From the NCBI GenBank assembly GCA_024114885.1, contig CP099422.1, positions 2,542,001 to 2,606,000 of the forward strand: a stretch of DNA of 64,000 nt, in the 5' to 3' direction. Position 1 is the stretch's first letter; the number at the start of each line of letters is the position of its first letter. Positions 21,360-32,326 of the stretch are shown piece by piece. Source of the stretch: Septoria linicola (lineage: Eukaryota > Ascomycota > Dothideomycetes > Mycosphaerellales > Mycosphaerellaceae). The notes beneath the pieces were generated by a model. It did not search any database, was not told where the DNA came from, and was given only the letters and a program-made list of their open reading frames with translations. The position numbers and the translations under genes are program-made.

Positions 21360-22276
21360 ACGTCACCAGAAACGTCCCTTCACGACCCCTCCCTTCCCTC
21401 AAGAATGTCAACAAAACCCCCTCAAACTCCCCCTCCATCTGCAACGGCGGCAGATGCCCCGCCCCTCGCATACACACAAACTCACTCCTCTCTCCAGACC
21501 CTCCCACTCAACTCCCGCAACCCCTCCACACTCGCAGCCCGATCCTCACTCCCCGCCACAACCAGACACCGCGGTTTGACCTCTCCCCTCTCTCCCGCAT
21601 CCGCATAATCATAATCACAAATCGCATCCGCCCAAATCTCATAGGCTTCTAAGCTACACGTCCTCACCAATTCCAGCGCTCTCCTCCGGCACATCTTCAA
21701 TCTCCGCTCCACTACGAGACTCATTATACGGGAACCACCTCTCCACCGTCCCATGACACAACTCCTCCTTCCCATTTTCCCACTCCGCCATACCCTCTCA
21801 AACAAATCCCAGCCTCTCCCTCCACAACTCCCTCACCTCCCACTGGTACCTTGATCCCCGGCGCAGCAATCGGAACTACACTCCCCATATCCTGCGGAAA
21901 AAGCATCGCGTACCGAAGAGCGAGGACACCGCCGATACTACAGCCTACTACAGCTGTAGTTATCGTTTGGCCGGTTACAGAAGAGGACGAGCTGGTGCAT
22001 GTGCTGGGTTATGGTGTCCATGTGAAATGCTCTGTTGGGATCTTGGAAAGGAGGAGGAGGGGTCTTGTTGTGCCCGACATGGTCGAAGCGGAGGGTTGTG
22101 TAGCCTGCAGTGTTGAGAGCAAGCACGGTGGAGTCCCACATGTGGAGGTTTGCCATGAGGGCGTGACAGAGCAGTATGGGAGGGGAGGAAGAAGAGGTCT
22201 TGTCACTGGAGATTGGGGGCTTTTCTAGGAGAGTGTAGTATTGAATGCCGTCGATTTCGACTGTTTGTCCAGACAT
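21360..22276 (-). pseudogene. alpha/beta hydrolase, multiply frameshifted
   Basis: Remains of an alpha/beta hydrolase of the 3-oxoadipate enol-lactonase type lie in successive frames. The start at 22276 (MSGQTVEIDGIQYYTLLE) leads to the oxyanion-side strand PILLCHALMANLHMW and FDHVGHNKTPPP. After a shift near 21990 the nucleophile elbow GCSIGG (21928-21945) and AAPGIKVPVG follow. Another shift near 21845 gives ELWRERLGF, a TGA near 21797, then EGMAEWENGKEEL and RWFPYNE. A third shift near 21675 gives LVRTCSLEAYEIWADA and VAGSEDR with the catalytic acid, and a fourth near 21500 gives GAGHLPPL with the catalytic histidine. Nearly every family motif is present in order, but no splicing pattern restores one frame, so I call it a decayed gene. 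Confidence 0.75.
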
Positions 22277-22483
22277 CTTGTTGACCTGTTTCGAAACTCT
22301 AGCTGATTAGTGAAGTTATGAACAGTACTTGAGAGTCGTAGGAGGGATCGAGAAGTAAAATGCACGTGAATCTATAGCTATATTAGCTGTTGTGTATTCA
22401 TGTATCTCTATCAGTGTTCCTCGTTGGCCAAGTAAGTGGCATGTATCAGTTCACCATAACGCTCTCACAGCGACCAAATCACG

Positions 22484-23524
22484 TCATTGCTCCTTACCCG
22501 ACCTCGAACCAAGAACCTGCATACCTTCCCCAAGCCCTTGACACATACCGCCGCTAACGCCTAGTATCATATACATGCTAGCGTCCTTGAGCTGCTCGCC
22601 GACCTTGCCATCATTCATGGCGCAGATATGTGTTGCAACGTGTTGGGTTCGACGCTTGATAGTTCCCATCGCGTCGATGCCTTGCGCCAGGAGCTGGTCG
22701 CTGAGCTGATGTCTACGGTCGAAGCGGTAGGCTTTCTGGACCATGTTCTGGAGGTAGGGGAACACGAAGACTGCTGCAAGGAACAAGTGCAGTGTCCCAA
22801 GCGCGACCCACTGTTGTAGTAGAGACCGTTGACTTCGTGGCCGTACTCTGGACCGATCACTGCTCATATTTGAGAGGCTTGCGAGCTGTTGCTCAGTGTA
22901 TCTTGTAGGTCGCAGCGTTATTGGGAGTGCTTCTCGTAAGTTCTGCTCCTCTTCCACGCTGAGCTCTTCTGGCAGACCACGTAGCAGGCAGATTACTCCA
23001 CTAATGTATTGCCGCCGCACGAACGATGGACTAGAGCTTGCCCTCTTAATTTCGGACTGCGCAAGCAGTAACGAGGCATATCCTGGGTCTGCATATCTCC
23101 ACTGCACACCACTTTCCGACTGTTCAGCATATCCTTGTCCTGAGTCTCCCACACATGTGGGCGTCGTGCTACCTGAGAACGACTGTCTGCTTGGTGCAGC
23201 ACTTTGATCTGCAGTGTGCTCCATCCAGCTTACGATAGCCGGCTGCGAGAGGTGTGTATCGATACCGTGCCCGTTGGCTTTGTACGAAGGTGGTGGTGTG
23301 ATACTTGCTTCGGACTCGTTGCTGAGACTTGACGAATGTCTATGCTGTGCTCGGCTAGCACTGTATGGCAGAACTTGTCGAAGACTGCGTAGCTTTGATA
23401 GCCTGCGATGTAACGCTGGTAGCAATGTGTGTAGCACCAACGAAGAATGATTGCTGTAGCGAGTATATCGATCATCTGCGAGAAGGTCAACCTCTTCCGA
23501 GGATTCTGAATAAGCGTCAGACAT
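22484..23524 (-). CDS. uncharacterised fungal protein with one membrane segment
   Basis: A single-exon 346-aa protein of unknown function. The first two thirds are polar and Ser-rich (SESEASITPPPSY and similar) and probably disordered. Around residues 235-260 lies a single hydrophobic span (WVALGTLHLFLAAVFVFPYL) followed by a basic and aromatic helix (QNMVQKAYRFDRRHQ). The C-terminus carries small residues and a second weakly hydrophobic stretch (MYMILGVSGGMCQGLGEG). This layout would suit a tail-proximal membrane anchor. The ATG at 23524 opens MSDAYSESSEEVDLL. No domain recognised. Confidence 0.6.
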   Translation of the reverse strand: MSDAYSESSEEVDLLADDRYTRYSNHSSLVLHTLLPALHRRLSKLRSLRQVLPYSASRAQHRHSSSLSNESEASITPPPSYKANGHGIDTHLSQPAIVSWMEHTADQSAAPSRQSFSGSTTPTCVGDSGQGYAEQSESGVQWRYADPGYASLLLAQSEIKRASSSPSFVRRQYISGVICLLRGLPEELSVEEEQNLREALPITLRPTRYTEQQLASLSNMSSDRSRVRPRSQRSLLQQWVALGTLHLFLAAVFVFPYLQNMVQKAYRFDRRHQLSDQLLAQGIDAMGTIKRRTQHVATHICAMNDGKVGEQLKDASMYMILGVSGGMCQGLGEGMQVLGSRSGKEQ

Positions 23525-24121
23525 TGTGGAAGGTGCAGGTGCAGTCTGAGATGAGCTATTAAAGATGAGCTATTAGGAAAGAGGAAGTCACACGCAGTAT
23601 GCTCCTTCTCATTGAAACACTGTGGGAGCAGAGAAGTGAGATCTGACAAGTAAGTTATGCACAGTAGACTCTTACCGCCTCAACAAAGACAACCTTCTGC
23701 GGTACAAGTATCCACCGGGTGGCAGCTTGAGGCCAAACATTTGAAAGCATGTGAAAGTCGAGGTTCCACGTTGGGGTCGGCTAAGGCTGGCAGCAGGGCA
23801 GTTTGACGTGCATAAGCTTGCGTTTGGTCGGCCGCCGGTCAATTCAGCCTATCAGAAGGCTTCCGTCAGCAGCACGTTGCTCTCACCTGAGGTGTTACGA
23901 TGGATTGCGCAAGCATGTTCCCAGCTTTCGCTGATAGTGTTGATAACGAGGCACACAGGTTGATACAGTCGAGTTTGTGAAGCTGTCAGAAGTGGGAAAT
24001 TTTGCCGCATGCTCAGACCGATTGGCTGTCGGCATCGTCGCACTAACGTATGTCTGTACTCCCACTCTTGGCCTGTGTAACAATGGAGACAAGTCTTGGC
24101 CCGCAACTATCCACAATACAA
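23525..24121. other. intergenic with a short direct repeat
   Basis: Lies upstream of the one-TM gene and downstream of the aldehyde dehydrogenase. A 12-base unit (gatgagctatta) occurs twice in tandem with a 2-base spacer at about 23550-23575. No gene seen. Confidence 0.4.
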
Positions 24122-25570
24122 TCAGGATTCCATGTAGGACACAGTCTTCAATCTTGTGAACTCTTCCAGGCCCCATTGGGCATTAAAGCGGCCCCAGCCA
24201 GACTTCTTCACGCCGCCATGAGGAAGTCCAGCCTCATCATGTACTGACATGCTGTTGATGTGGATTGCACCTGAGTCGATTTCCTTTGCGATCTTCAGGC
24301 CGCGGCCAAGGCTTTCCGTGAAGACTGCCCCAGCAAGTCCATACTCTGTGTCGTTGGCAATGTCAATGGCCTCCTCATCCGACTCAATGGCAATGAGAGA
24401 CAACGTCGGACCGAAAGATTCAGTGTACCAGATGTCCATGTCCTTCTTCACGTCCGACACGATCAAAGGCCTGACGCGATATGCGGAGTCTTCTTTCGAC
24501 CCAACATCACCATAGATGACCTTGGCACCCTTCGAGATGGCGTCTTCACGAAGTTTGTGGTTCTTCTCAACACCAGGCTTTGCAATGAGGACGGGTGCGT
24601 CTGCACTGGGTGCGTAGACCTTTCCGGTCGCAATCTTCAGTGCATTTCCGAACTCGTCGAGGATCTTGCGGTGGACCAGGACACGTTCTGTGGCCATGCA
24701 GATCTGGCCAGCATGTAAGAAAGAACCAAGCGCGACTTGCATGGCAGCATGCTCAATGTTGGCATCCTCGCAAACAATAGCGCTGGCTTTACCGCCCAGT
24801 TCCATCAGGCATGGCTTCAATTCCTTGCCTGCCTTGGCTGCGAGAATGCTGCCAACCATGGTCGAGCCAGTGAAGTTGATCTTTTTAATCGCAGGATGCT
24901 CAATGAGTGAATTTGTGACCTCTGCTGCGTCCTTTGGCTGGTGGTACACAATGTTCAGTACACCGTCAGGCAGACCAGCTTCTTTCAAGATGGACCCTAT
25001 CGCCCAGTACGTTCTCGGACTGAGTTCAGAGCCTTTCAGGACACATGTATTGCCAGCGGCGATTGGGTACAAGAAGGCACGCACACCAAGAATGTAAGGT
25101 GCATTCCATGGTGCTATACCCAGAATGACTCCATACGGCTCCTTGAACAAGAAAGCGCCCTGGCCTGGAGTCTTGGTCTGAGGAATAACACCGCTGATCG
25201 TCGAAGCAAGTCCAGCTACAGATCGGAAGTTCTCAATCGTGGTAGTGATGTTGAACTGAGTGAAGCCATCGAGAGCACCGGTTTCCTCTTGCATATAGCT
25301 TGTGAGTTCGCTCCTTCGTGACTCCATGATATCTGCAGCTTTTAGGAGGATTTTCTGGATGTCGGCGGCCTTGGTCTTGCGCCATGTTTTGAAGGCTCTC
25401 TGCGCCGCCTCACATGCTTGTGCAGCTTCTTTGGTAGATGCCGATGAGGACGACCATAGCTTCTTGCTGTTGTTGGGGCTTTCTACATCGAATGTGGTAG
25501 ATGTGGTTACTTCCTTGCCATCAATCCAGAGAGGCACGGGGCCTGAGGTGCTATTCGTTTGTCCTGGCAT
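24122..25570 (-). CDS. NAD(P)-dependent aldehyde dehydrogenase (salicylaldehyde/vanillin type)
   Basis: A single-exon 482-aa protein of the ALDH superfamily, oxidising an aldehyde to the acid with NAD(P). Core motifs are present in order: IAPWNAPYILGVRAFLYPIA, VLKGSELSP at the cofactor site, NFTGSTMVGSILAAKAG, the general-base motif LMELGGKASAIV, the catalytic cysteine in HAGQICMATERV, and ESFGPTLSLIA. The form of the cysteine loop and the PWNAP segment resemble bacterial and fungal salicylaldehyde/vanillin dehydrogenases, pointing to an aromatic substrate; that is inference. No targeting signal is seen, so it should be cytosolic. The neighbouring PLP enzyme faces the same way, but 840 bases separate them. 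Confidence 0.92.
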   Translation of the reverse strand: MPGQTNSTSGPVPLWIDGKEVTTSTTFDVESPNNSKKLWSSSSASTKEAAQACEAAQRAFKTWRKTKAADIQKILLKAADIMESRRSELTSYMQEETGALDGFTQFNITTTIENFRSVAGLASTISGVIPQTKTPGQGAFLFKEPYGVILGIAPWNAPYILGVRAFLYPIAAGNTCVLKGSELSPRTYWAIGSILKEAGLPDGVLNIVYHQPKDAAEVTNSLIEHPAIKKINFTGSTMVGSILAAKAGKELKPCLMELGGKASAIVCEDANIEHAAMQVALGSFLHAGQICMATERVLVHRKILDEFGNALKIATGKVYAPSADAPVLIAKPGVEKNHKLREDAISKGAKVIYGDVGSKEDSAYRVRPLIVSDVKKDMDIWYTESFGPTLSLIAIESDEEAIDIANDTEYGLAGAVFTESLGRGLKIAKEIDSGAIHINSMSVHDEAGLPHGGVKKSGWGRFNAQWGLEEFTRLKTVSYMES

Positions 25571-26410
25571 GATTTCGCGGTGTTGTGATTGATTTCCTGC
25601 TCAGACGAAAGATCTCTTCTCAGCTGTCGTCTTGCTGGTGGGTCCGGAGATAGAGGCGTAATATAAAACGCAGGTCCCACGGGGTGACTCGCTTATGTGT
25701 AATCCGACTCGTGCAGATTTGGTATCAGAAAATCTCAACGGTTCTGCTCCTACTTTACGAAGTGCGTCTCCTCGAGGTTATAACATACCTCTCATACTCC
25801 CCTGTCATAGTTCCGCGGCCTTTCGTCAGTTTCCGCATCTGGAGGTCTCATAAGTCAGCATGCCAGCTTGGTCCCAGCGTGGCCAACTGCCGAACTGTTG
25901 GCACGGCCCCTCATCGCAGGGAACGGGCACGCTCGCTACGATTTGACATGCGGCTGTCGCCAGATCCATTTCATCCCTCAGATGGAGGCTTTCCGGGTGG
26001 GGATGAATGAGGGGGCCGTATTGATCAAGCGGGTCTTGTTCACGGGAATGGACGTGGGTGTATTACGGAGCTCCTTAAGCGAGGCCAAGACCGTCGTCAT
26101 CGAGGTCATGTACTTTTACATCGCTACATGATCTGTCTCATCCTGCAGGCATCTTCTCAAAGGTGATGATGGTCAAGCCGAACTACCACAAGATGAGAGC
26201 GTGGAAATCGACGAGGTTTGTCCATGAAGTGTCTCAACCAACCGGTACACGATTACAAACAATGAGACATTCCAATCCACAATACCCATAGCGAGCATGA
26301 GAGAACGAGTTTGCTCCGAAAGATGTCATTTCAGCCAAGCATAACAACCTGTGATGACAACCGTCATATCTAAGTCTATATAGTTCATCCATGACTGTCC
26401 CGTTGTCAAC
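25571..26410. other. intergenic, no gene seen
   Basis: Contains the promoter of the aldehyde dehydrogenase gene and the 3' region of the PLP-enzyme gene. Short plus-strand frames near 25684-26131 have no protein-like features. Confidence 0.4.
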
Positions 26411-27709
26411 CTAAGCTATGCCGTCCGCTGCTAGCTCCTTGAAGCCATTTATGATATCAGCTTTCAAATCCTCCCAATTCTCGACACCAACACTGATCCT
26501 CAGCAACGTCCCTTCCACGCCTGGATCGCTCATCTTCCTCCACTCAATAAGCGACTCCACGCCGCCAAGACTGGTAGCATGATGGAAAAGATGCAGCTTC
26601 GAAGGAAAATATTTCGCTTGCTTCTCACTCTTCAACCAGATCGAGAAGACCGGCCCAAAGCCATTGGGCATTTGCTTCTTCAGCCAGATCATGTCGTCCT
26701 TTTGTAGACTGGCATGCTCGACCTTGTCCACAATGCTCTTCACAGCTTCCACGCCTTCGCTCTTATCGCTCCCATCGATAGCACCAGCAATGAACGCAGC
26801 TAGCTTGTCCGCATTCTCACTCTGCCTCTTGACTCTGAGCTCAAATGTCCTCAAAGACCTCACACCCAGCCAGCCTTCCAGACTGCCCATGACACTTCCC
26901 AAGTAGATGCGCTCTGCATACATGCCCCAGTAGTGCTTCTCCCAGTCCTCCGTCTGTCTTCCAACGCCAATGACACCACACAGCATATCCGAATGTCCAC
27001 CAAAGTATTTCGTGCCCGAGTGCATAACAAAGTCCGCGCCCCACTTGAACGGGTCGAGTAGTGGTGGAGGCGCGAATGTAGCGTCGACTGTCAAATATGC
27101 CCCTCTCTTATGCGCAGCTTCCGCGAAAGCTTCGATATTGAATGCTTTCCCTGTGGGGTTGACAGGAGTCTCCAAGTGTACCACATCGCCCTTGCCGAGC
27201 CCGGCTTCATCCCAGCTCTTTTCATCGAAGAGGTCGACGATCTTGCATCCTGTCAATTTCTTGTAGATGCCCAAGACTCCGTGACAGCCGTGGTAGCCGT
27301 CGCCAATGGCGACTACTTTTGGGTTGAGCCACGTCAGAAGAGCGTGGAATGCGGAAAGGCCGCTAGAGTATGTGATGACGGGTTTTCCGACGATGCTGGT
27401 GAGCATGAGTTCGAGACGGCTGGTGTTGGGTGCTGTGAGACGGGAGTAGACGTGTCCATCGCCTAGCATGGGACCACCAGGTGGATGCAGGTTACTGAGC
27501 TCGAGTTCGCGAGAAGGGTCGAGTTGAGAGGGATCGGATTTGTAGCGATAGGTGGTAGAGACGTGCAACGGAGGAGCAACATCTATGTTGAGATTGATAG
27601 GATCGTCGGCGTGTATCGCTTTGGTAGCAAGACTTAGATTCTCGTAGTCGCCGGGCTGTGGAATGCGCTGAGGCGGCTTGTTGGGGTGGCCGTTGATCGG
27701 TTCTGCCAT
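26411..27709 (-). CDS. Cys/Met metabolism PLP-dependent enzyme (cystathionine lyase/synthase family)
   Basis: A single-exon 432-aa protein of the Cys/Met metabolism fold-type I family, which includes cystathionine gamma-synthase, beta-lyase and gamma-lyase. Family signatures: YSRLTAPNTSRLE near the N-terminus, YSSGLSAFHALL for the phosphate-binding helix, LETPVNPTGKAF, VDATFAPPPLLDPF with the Asp that pairs with the pyridine nitrogen, and the PLP lysine in MHSGTKYFGGHSD. The C-terminal domain ends with LRISVGVENWEDLKADI. The reaction (transsulfuration or a methionine-gamma-lyase-like cleavage) cannot be told from sequence alone. I start at the ATG at 27709 (MAEPINGHPN); the six codons upstream lack an ATG. 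Confidence 0.9.
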   Translation of the reverse strand: MAEPINGHPNKPPQRIPQPGDYENLSLATKAIHADDPINLNIDVAPPLHVSTTYRYKSDPSQLDPSRELELSNLHPPGGPMLGDGHVYSRLTAPNTSRLELMLTSIVGKPVITYSSGLSAFHALLTWLNPKVVAIGDGYHGCHGVLGIYKKLTGCKIVDLFDEKSWDEAGLGKGDVVHLETPVNPTGKAFNIEAFAEAAHKRGAYLTVDATFAPPPLLDPFKWGADFVMHSGTKYFGGHSDMLCGVIGVGRQTEDWEKHYWGMYAERIYLGSVMGSLEGWLGVRSLRTFELRVKRQSENADKLAAFIAGAIDGSDKSEGVEAVKSIVDKVEHASLQKDDMIWLKKQMPNGFGPVFSIWLKSEKQAKYFPSKLHLFHHATSLGGVESLIEWRKMSDPGVEGTLLRISVGVENWEDLKADIINGFKELAADGIA

Positions 27710-28060
27710 TGTGAGTAAGGTGTACAAGTTCTGTTGCTCTACTTATATGAACGAGATGGTTGCAATGGGTATCTTTCGAACGGCAGTTCTACAGAAGCAG
27801 TTATATTGGACTGTTTTAAAAGCTCGTGCTCTCACCAAGTTTATCCGGATCTCGCGTCACCTCAAAGCTTTCACTGCCCCACCAGCAGCGACCCTGTCGA
27901 TCGGAGGGCGTGGATCCATATGCCGAGGGGAACGCCTCTGGATTAGTATGATTCCAACAGCTATCAGGAACATCTGCTGAGATGTGCTGGCCTTAAGCAC
28001 AGGATGCAAAGATGATCCGGCGATACTCATCAAGCCGTGTGGCTCACGTGCTGGCGTTGA
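27710..28060. other. intergenic, promoter of the PLP-enzyme gene
   Basis: About 350 bases between two minus-strand genes. Nothing beyond the expected promoter and terminator regions is seen. Confidence 0.4.
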
Positions 28061-31000
28061 TCATGTTCTTCGTTTCAACGTTATACCACGAGACACGCTC
28101 GTGGCGGCTGGTAGGGCTTGTGCGAACTTGTCGCGTTCTGCTAGATGTCAGCAATTGCAGCGTTGCGGGATACGGTATGCGCAACCGGTGTCACGAAGTT
28201 GCATACCTTGTTCCGTGTCAAACCCTATTGTAATGTCATCGTGCTCTTCGGCATATTCTAGATTCTCCAGGTTCACGAAGCGGTCCTTTAGACGATCCTC
28301 TTCTGATTCCTCCTTGCCTTTCTCGCGGCTGGGAAGAGTAAATTTGGCATCGACCAGCTTTACAGTCCATTTCTTGCCTTTACTGTCGCCTTTGTGCGTC
28401 TCGAACACGTCGGTGGATTTGACCTGGAAGCAAAGCGAATCTGCGTGGCTGAACTCTTCCATGAACGCCAGGAGCTGGACAATTTGCCCTTGCGAGACGA
28501 TCTGTATGCGGACGCTCTGCGCTTGCCATTTCTTGTAGATCGGAACGACCATGCGCCGCCGAGAGATATCCAAATTTGCAGCTATGCCATCAAACCGCAC
28601 TGTACATCCAGTAATCGCGGTCTGGAAAGCGTGAAGGTCGGCGAAACTCTGAAATGTGAAGGAGCGGATAGTCTGCTGTTCGAGAACTGTTCTTAGCAGT
28701 TCTGCAATTCCGTCCGTTGTGGCTGTATGTGATTGACGTGTGTCGATCGACATCGTCATGTCTTCCTGCGGGTTGCGGAGTATCTGCACACTTGGGCTAT
28801 CAACGGGGGGCAAACGAAGCAACAGTTCGCCCTTGCCCAGGTTCAAACGGTCTGTGATGCATCCAGAAGCGTGCCTTGCCAGTATACGAAGATTCTCCGA
28901 CTGAGTTGTCATGGGTATCCTGCTGTTGGGATCATCGGATATGCCGTTTGTGATGCCTAACTTCTGCCATTGTAGATGTTGTAGCGCAGGGTGACCAGAT
29001 TGAGAAAAGCTCATTGACTGTGATGCAGGCTCGATGTTGAGGCTGGTCAAAGTCATCTTGCCCACAATGCTCTCGTCTGGGCCGACTGTGAGGCCGTTGA
29101 TCACGTCGTATAGAGTTTGCCGACTATTGGCATCTGGGAAGACGAGCAACACTCTACACTGCCTCTTCTCTTCGCGGATACGCACTACCATGGCCGTTGT
29201 GCCGCCCGCGGCAGAGTCGGTGAGGAATTCAAAGTAGAACGGTGAGCGTCGACAGATTTCGTGGCTCACTGCGCTGAGCGTTTTGTGGCCTGGATCAGTT
29301 ATGAGCAGCATGCGAAAGCCGCGGTGCACTTTACGCGCTCCACTGCCATCAACATGCTTTTCCGTCCGTTCGAATATCAATGCTGAACAGCCTCTGATCT
29401 TCTCTGTTGGGAAAGAGCTAGAGTTTGAAGAGTCGACATATTGCAACTCCGTCAATTGGCTTTGATGGACCAAGCTCTCATCGAGTTCAGCTCGCAGAGT
29501 CTTCTCGACCTTGCGAGCATACTCTGATAAGTTCCAGAGCGCGCGGAAATCCCGTTCCTGCATGCGCACGCTGAGATCAAAGTTCCGTGGAAGGTGGATG
29601 GACATTGCTGCTGAGCTCGCTTTCCAGGAGACATCGGACCATGTAAGATATCGCCGATTCTCCTGCTTAGGCAGAATTCTGATGTTGACCAGCTCGCTTT
29701 GGCTCGCAATCGCGATACTGGTCTGGTAATCCTGCCTGCCTCGCAGCACTGTAAGCAGACATGGGAGGACTACGCGATCCGTGTCGGAGTCTTCAGTGTT
29801 CAGGTAGACTTCAACTGGGAAGCGGCCATACCAGAAGTAGCCTCTGGTGTCATTTAGTGGAAGAAGCTCGTAAGGATCGACGACTTCTTTTGACTCCTCG
29901 ACAAGCACAGACTTTGTGACGCTGCCTCCCAACACTGCAGTTGCGTCTGAGGTGAACCTCGGATACTCGACCCAAATGCGCGTGTCTTGTCCTTGAATCA
30001 GTGAAGCTTCCGGCGGTAGAAGGTGGTTCTTGGTAATGGACAATGACAATGTCTGAAGTGACAGTCGAAGAGCTGCAAGACCTTTACGAACGATGTTCGT
30101 CTCGGGGCCGCTGGAGCGTGCACTCCCATCCGGGCTGCCATACTGCTGTAGAGGATCGGCCATTATCCACCATGCTTTGGCGAGATCCACATGAGGCTGG
30201 GTAAGAAGTTCACGCCGGTCATTGGGGTCTCGTCGTGCGAACAGTGCTTCCAGGCCAGTCTTGCCTGTATGGTACCACCAGAGTGCCGCTCTCAGCCACA
30301 TCAAAGGCGTGCATCGATCACTGGATTGCTCTTTTTCAGCTGTCAGTCGGAAAACGCCCTTCATATGTGCTACACGAGCTGCAAAGTCTGCGAGAGCAGC
30401 ATCTGCAGCGGGATTCGTCTCCACATTGGGCTGTGGTGAAGCAGCCGGGCGGCCCAGTGAGTAAGCTGACCCAACAGATATTGGCCTTGACGATTCTTCT
30501 TGTCGCAGTACTGCAGCAGGTGACTTTGCAGGCTGCGCAATAGTCGGCGCTGCAAAATAGTCCTGAGGACGGTGTAGCGGCGATGGTCCAGGCGAAGGTC
30601 CAGTCCGACCAGGTCCTAATAAGGACGATCGTGGGCTACCGCCACTCGGCGGACCGTTTTGAGATCGTGGCGAGTACTGCTGTTGTGTTGCAGACTCATG
30701 AGAGTATATGCGCTCGGGTCCACCGTCGTCTCGCGAGCTGGATCGAGAGTGCGAGTGCCCATGTCCTGGCGGAAAGCGATTGATACTGGACGAAGAAGCA
30801 TTGGGCTTACTGAAGACAGCGGAGGGCTGCTGTGGACCAGACGAAGTTTCGTACAAGTGGTCACGCATTCCTGGAGATCGAGAGTTCTCCCGTGATCTGT
30901 CGGAGGGCATGCCAACACTAGGCTGAGCTGCAGGTCTGGTAGCAAGCATGCTTCCGTCGGCAGGGTGCATTTCCCGAATGCGGTCCCCATCTCTTGACGA

Positions 31001-32326
31001 CTCCCGAGAATGGCTGTTCTGTGGTTGTGAGATCTGAGGCAGTCCGCGCAAAGGTGATCGAGGTGGCGGTTGAGGTGCTTGTGAGCGACTAAACTCTCTA
31101 TCCGTTCGAGGCTGCCGTGACGATTGCGCAGAATCATTTGCTTGTGGAGCCCGGGCCGGCGACATACCTTTCGAGTGCCTTTTCGTGTATCGAGGGTCAG
31201 CGAAAGGATTGGGGGCATCTGGTGTCACGGCCGTCTCAGGCGATTGTCCATAGTCGGATGGCGAGTCGAATGCAGTCCCCGTGACCTGCTGCGATTGGCG
31301 ATTGCTACTATTCGGGCGCTCGTTCTCATCATCGTCATCATCTCGATGTTTCAGCGTGCTGGCTCGTCGAAATGCCATGCCCTCATTCCTCGTCATTTCA
31401 CGTCGCTTTTGAACCACGGGCGATGCTGGCACGTCACTTGTCGCACTCGCCGGGCTCAAATAGCCTTTGGCGCTACTCATTCCAGCTCCTGGAGTCTGTA
31501 GATATGACGTTCCCGGCTCTTTCTCCAAGTCGAACTTCGTGTCCAGCATACCAAAGTGCTGTCTTGAGGAGGGGCGGTCGTGGTCTGGGTCTCTGGTGTA
31601 TAGAGGTTGGTCGTTTCTATCGTGTGGTGTGATTGGTGTCTGTGCCGTCGCCTCCTGGCCTTTAACAAAGCTATCGAAGCCTGTCGGAACGCGTCCAATA
31701 CTCGGTCGGTGTGGCTCCACGTCCTCCATGGGTGGAGAGGCAAACTTTCTCGACACTGGGGCGGAAAACTCGTTATGCGATGTATTCGCTCGGCGCATGG
31801 GAGGCGGCACAAAGTGATCTTCCGCTGGCTGCGATAGGGGTACTCGAGGCTGCTGCCCGTATGACTGCAAGGGCAACGGCGGTGAACGTGGCCCTGCCCT
31901 CGCATCTGACACCGACCTGCCCATGGCCGCCTTCCGCCTGCCGATCTCTCTGGGAGGATCTGGTGCCTCATCACCGCCCTCGCCAATGATTTCAGGTTGC
32001 GTCCTCGCGAAGCCCACGTTCAGCCCTTTCCTCCTTCGAGGCTTTGTGAATGTTGGTCCACCTGGGCCCGGACTTTCCTCGCCCAATGCTCTGACCTGAT
32101 TTGCCTCTGGCCATCTTTTCGCGATTGCTATGTCAATTTTTGGCTTGTTCTTCTCGGTGCTCGGCTTGAGAAAATCGACCACGTCGTTGTTCAGCGTGAA
32201 TGTACCCTGGCGAGCCGGCGCCTGAAAGTCGTCCTCGCTGGGCTCCCGCTCCTTGAGCACTTTGCCCCATTTGCTCTTCTTCAAGAACCTGCTTGCTTTT
32301 GAAGTCTTACTGTCGTCCTCGGCCAT
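28061..32326 (-). CDS. large uncharacterised fungal protein (about 1398 aa)
   Basis: A 4.1-kb exon (28207-32326) is followed by a 69-base intron and a short last exon (28061-28137) that adds the tail ERDKFAQALPAATSVSRGI. Without the splice the frame would run into poor sequence and stop. The N-terminal 650 residues are rich in Ser, Pro, Gln and Arg and look disordered, starting with a basic SRFLKKSKWGKVLKE segment. The C-terminal half is ordered: AALWWYHTGKTGLEAL, LAKAWWIMADPLQQ and several beta-rich stretches such as ALIFERTEK to RVLLVFPDA that could form PH-like folds. I do not recognise the family; its build resembles fungal conserved scaffold proteins. Start taken at 32326 (MAEDDSKTSK). 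Confidence 0.7.
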
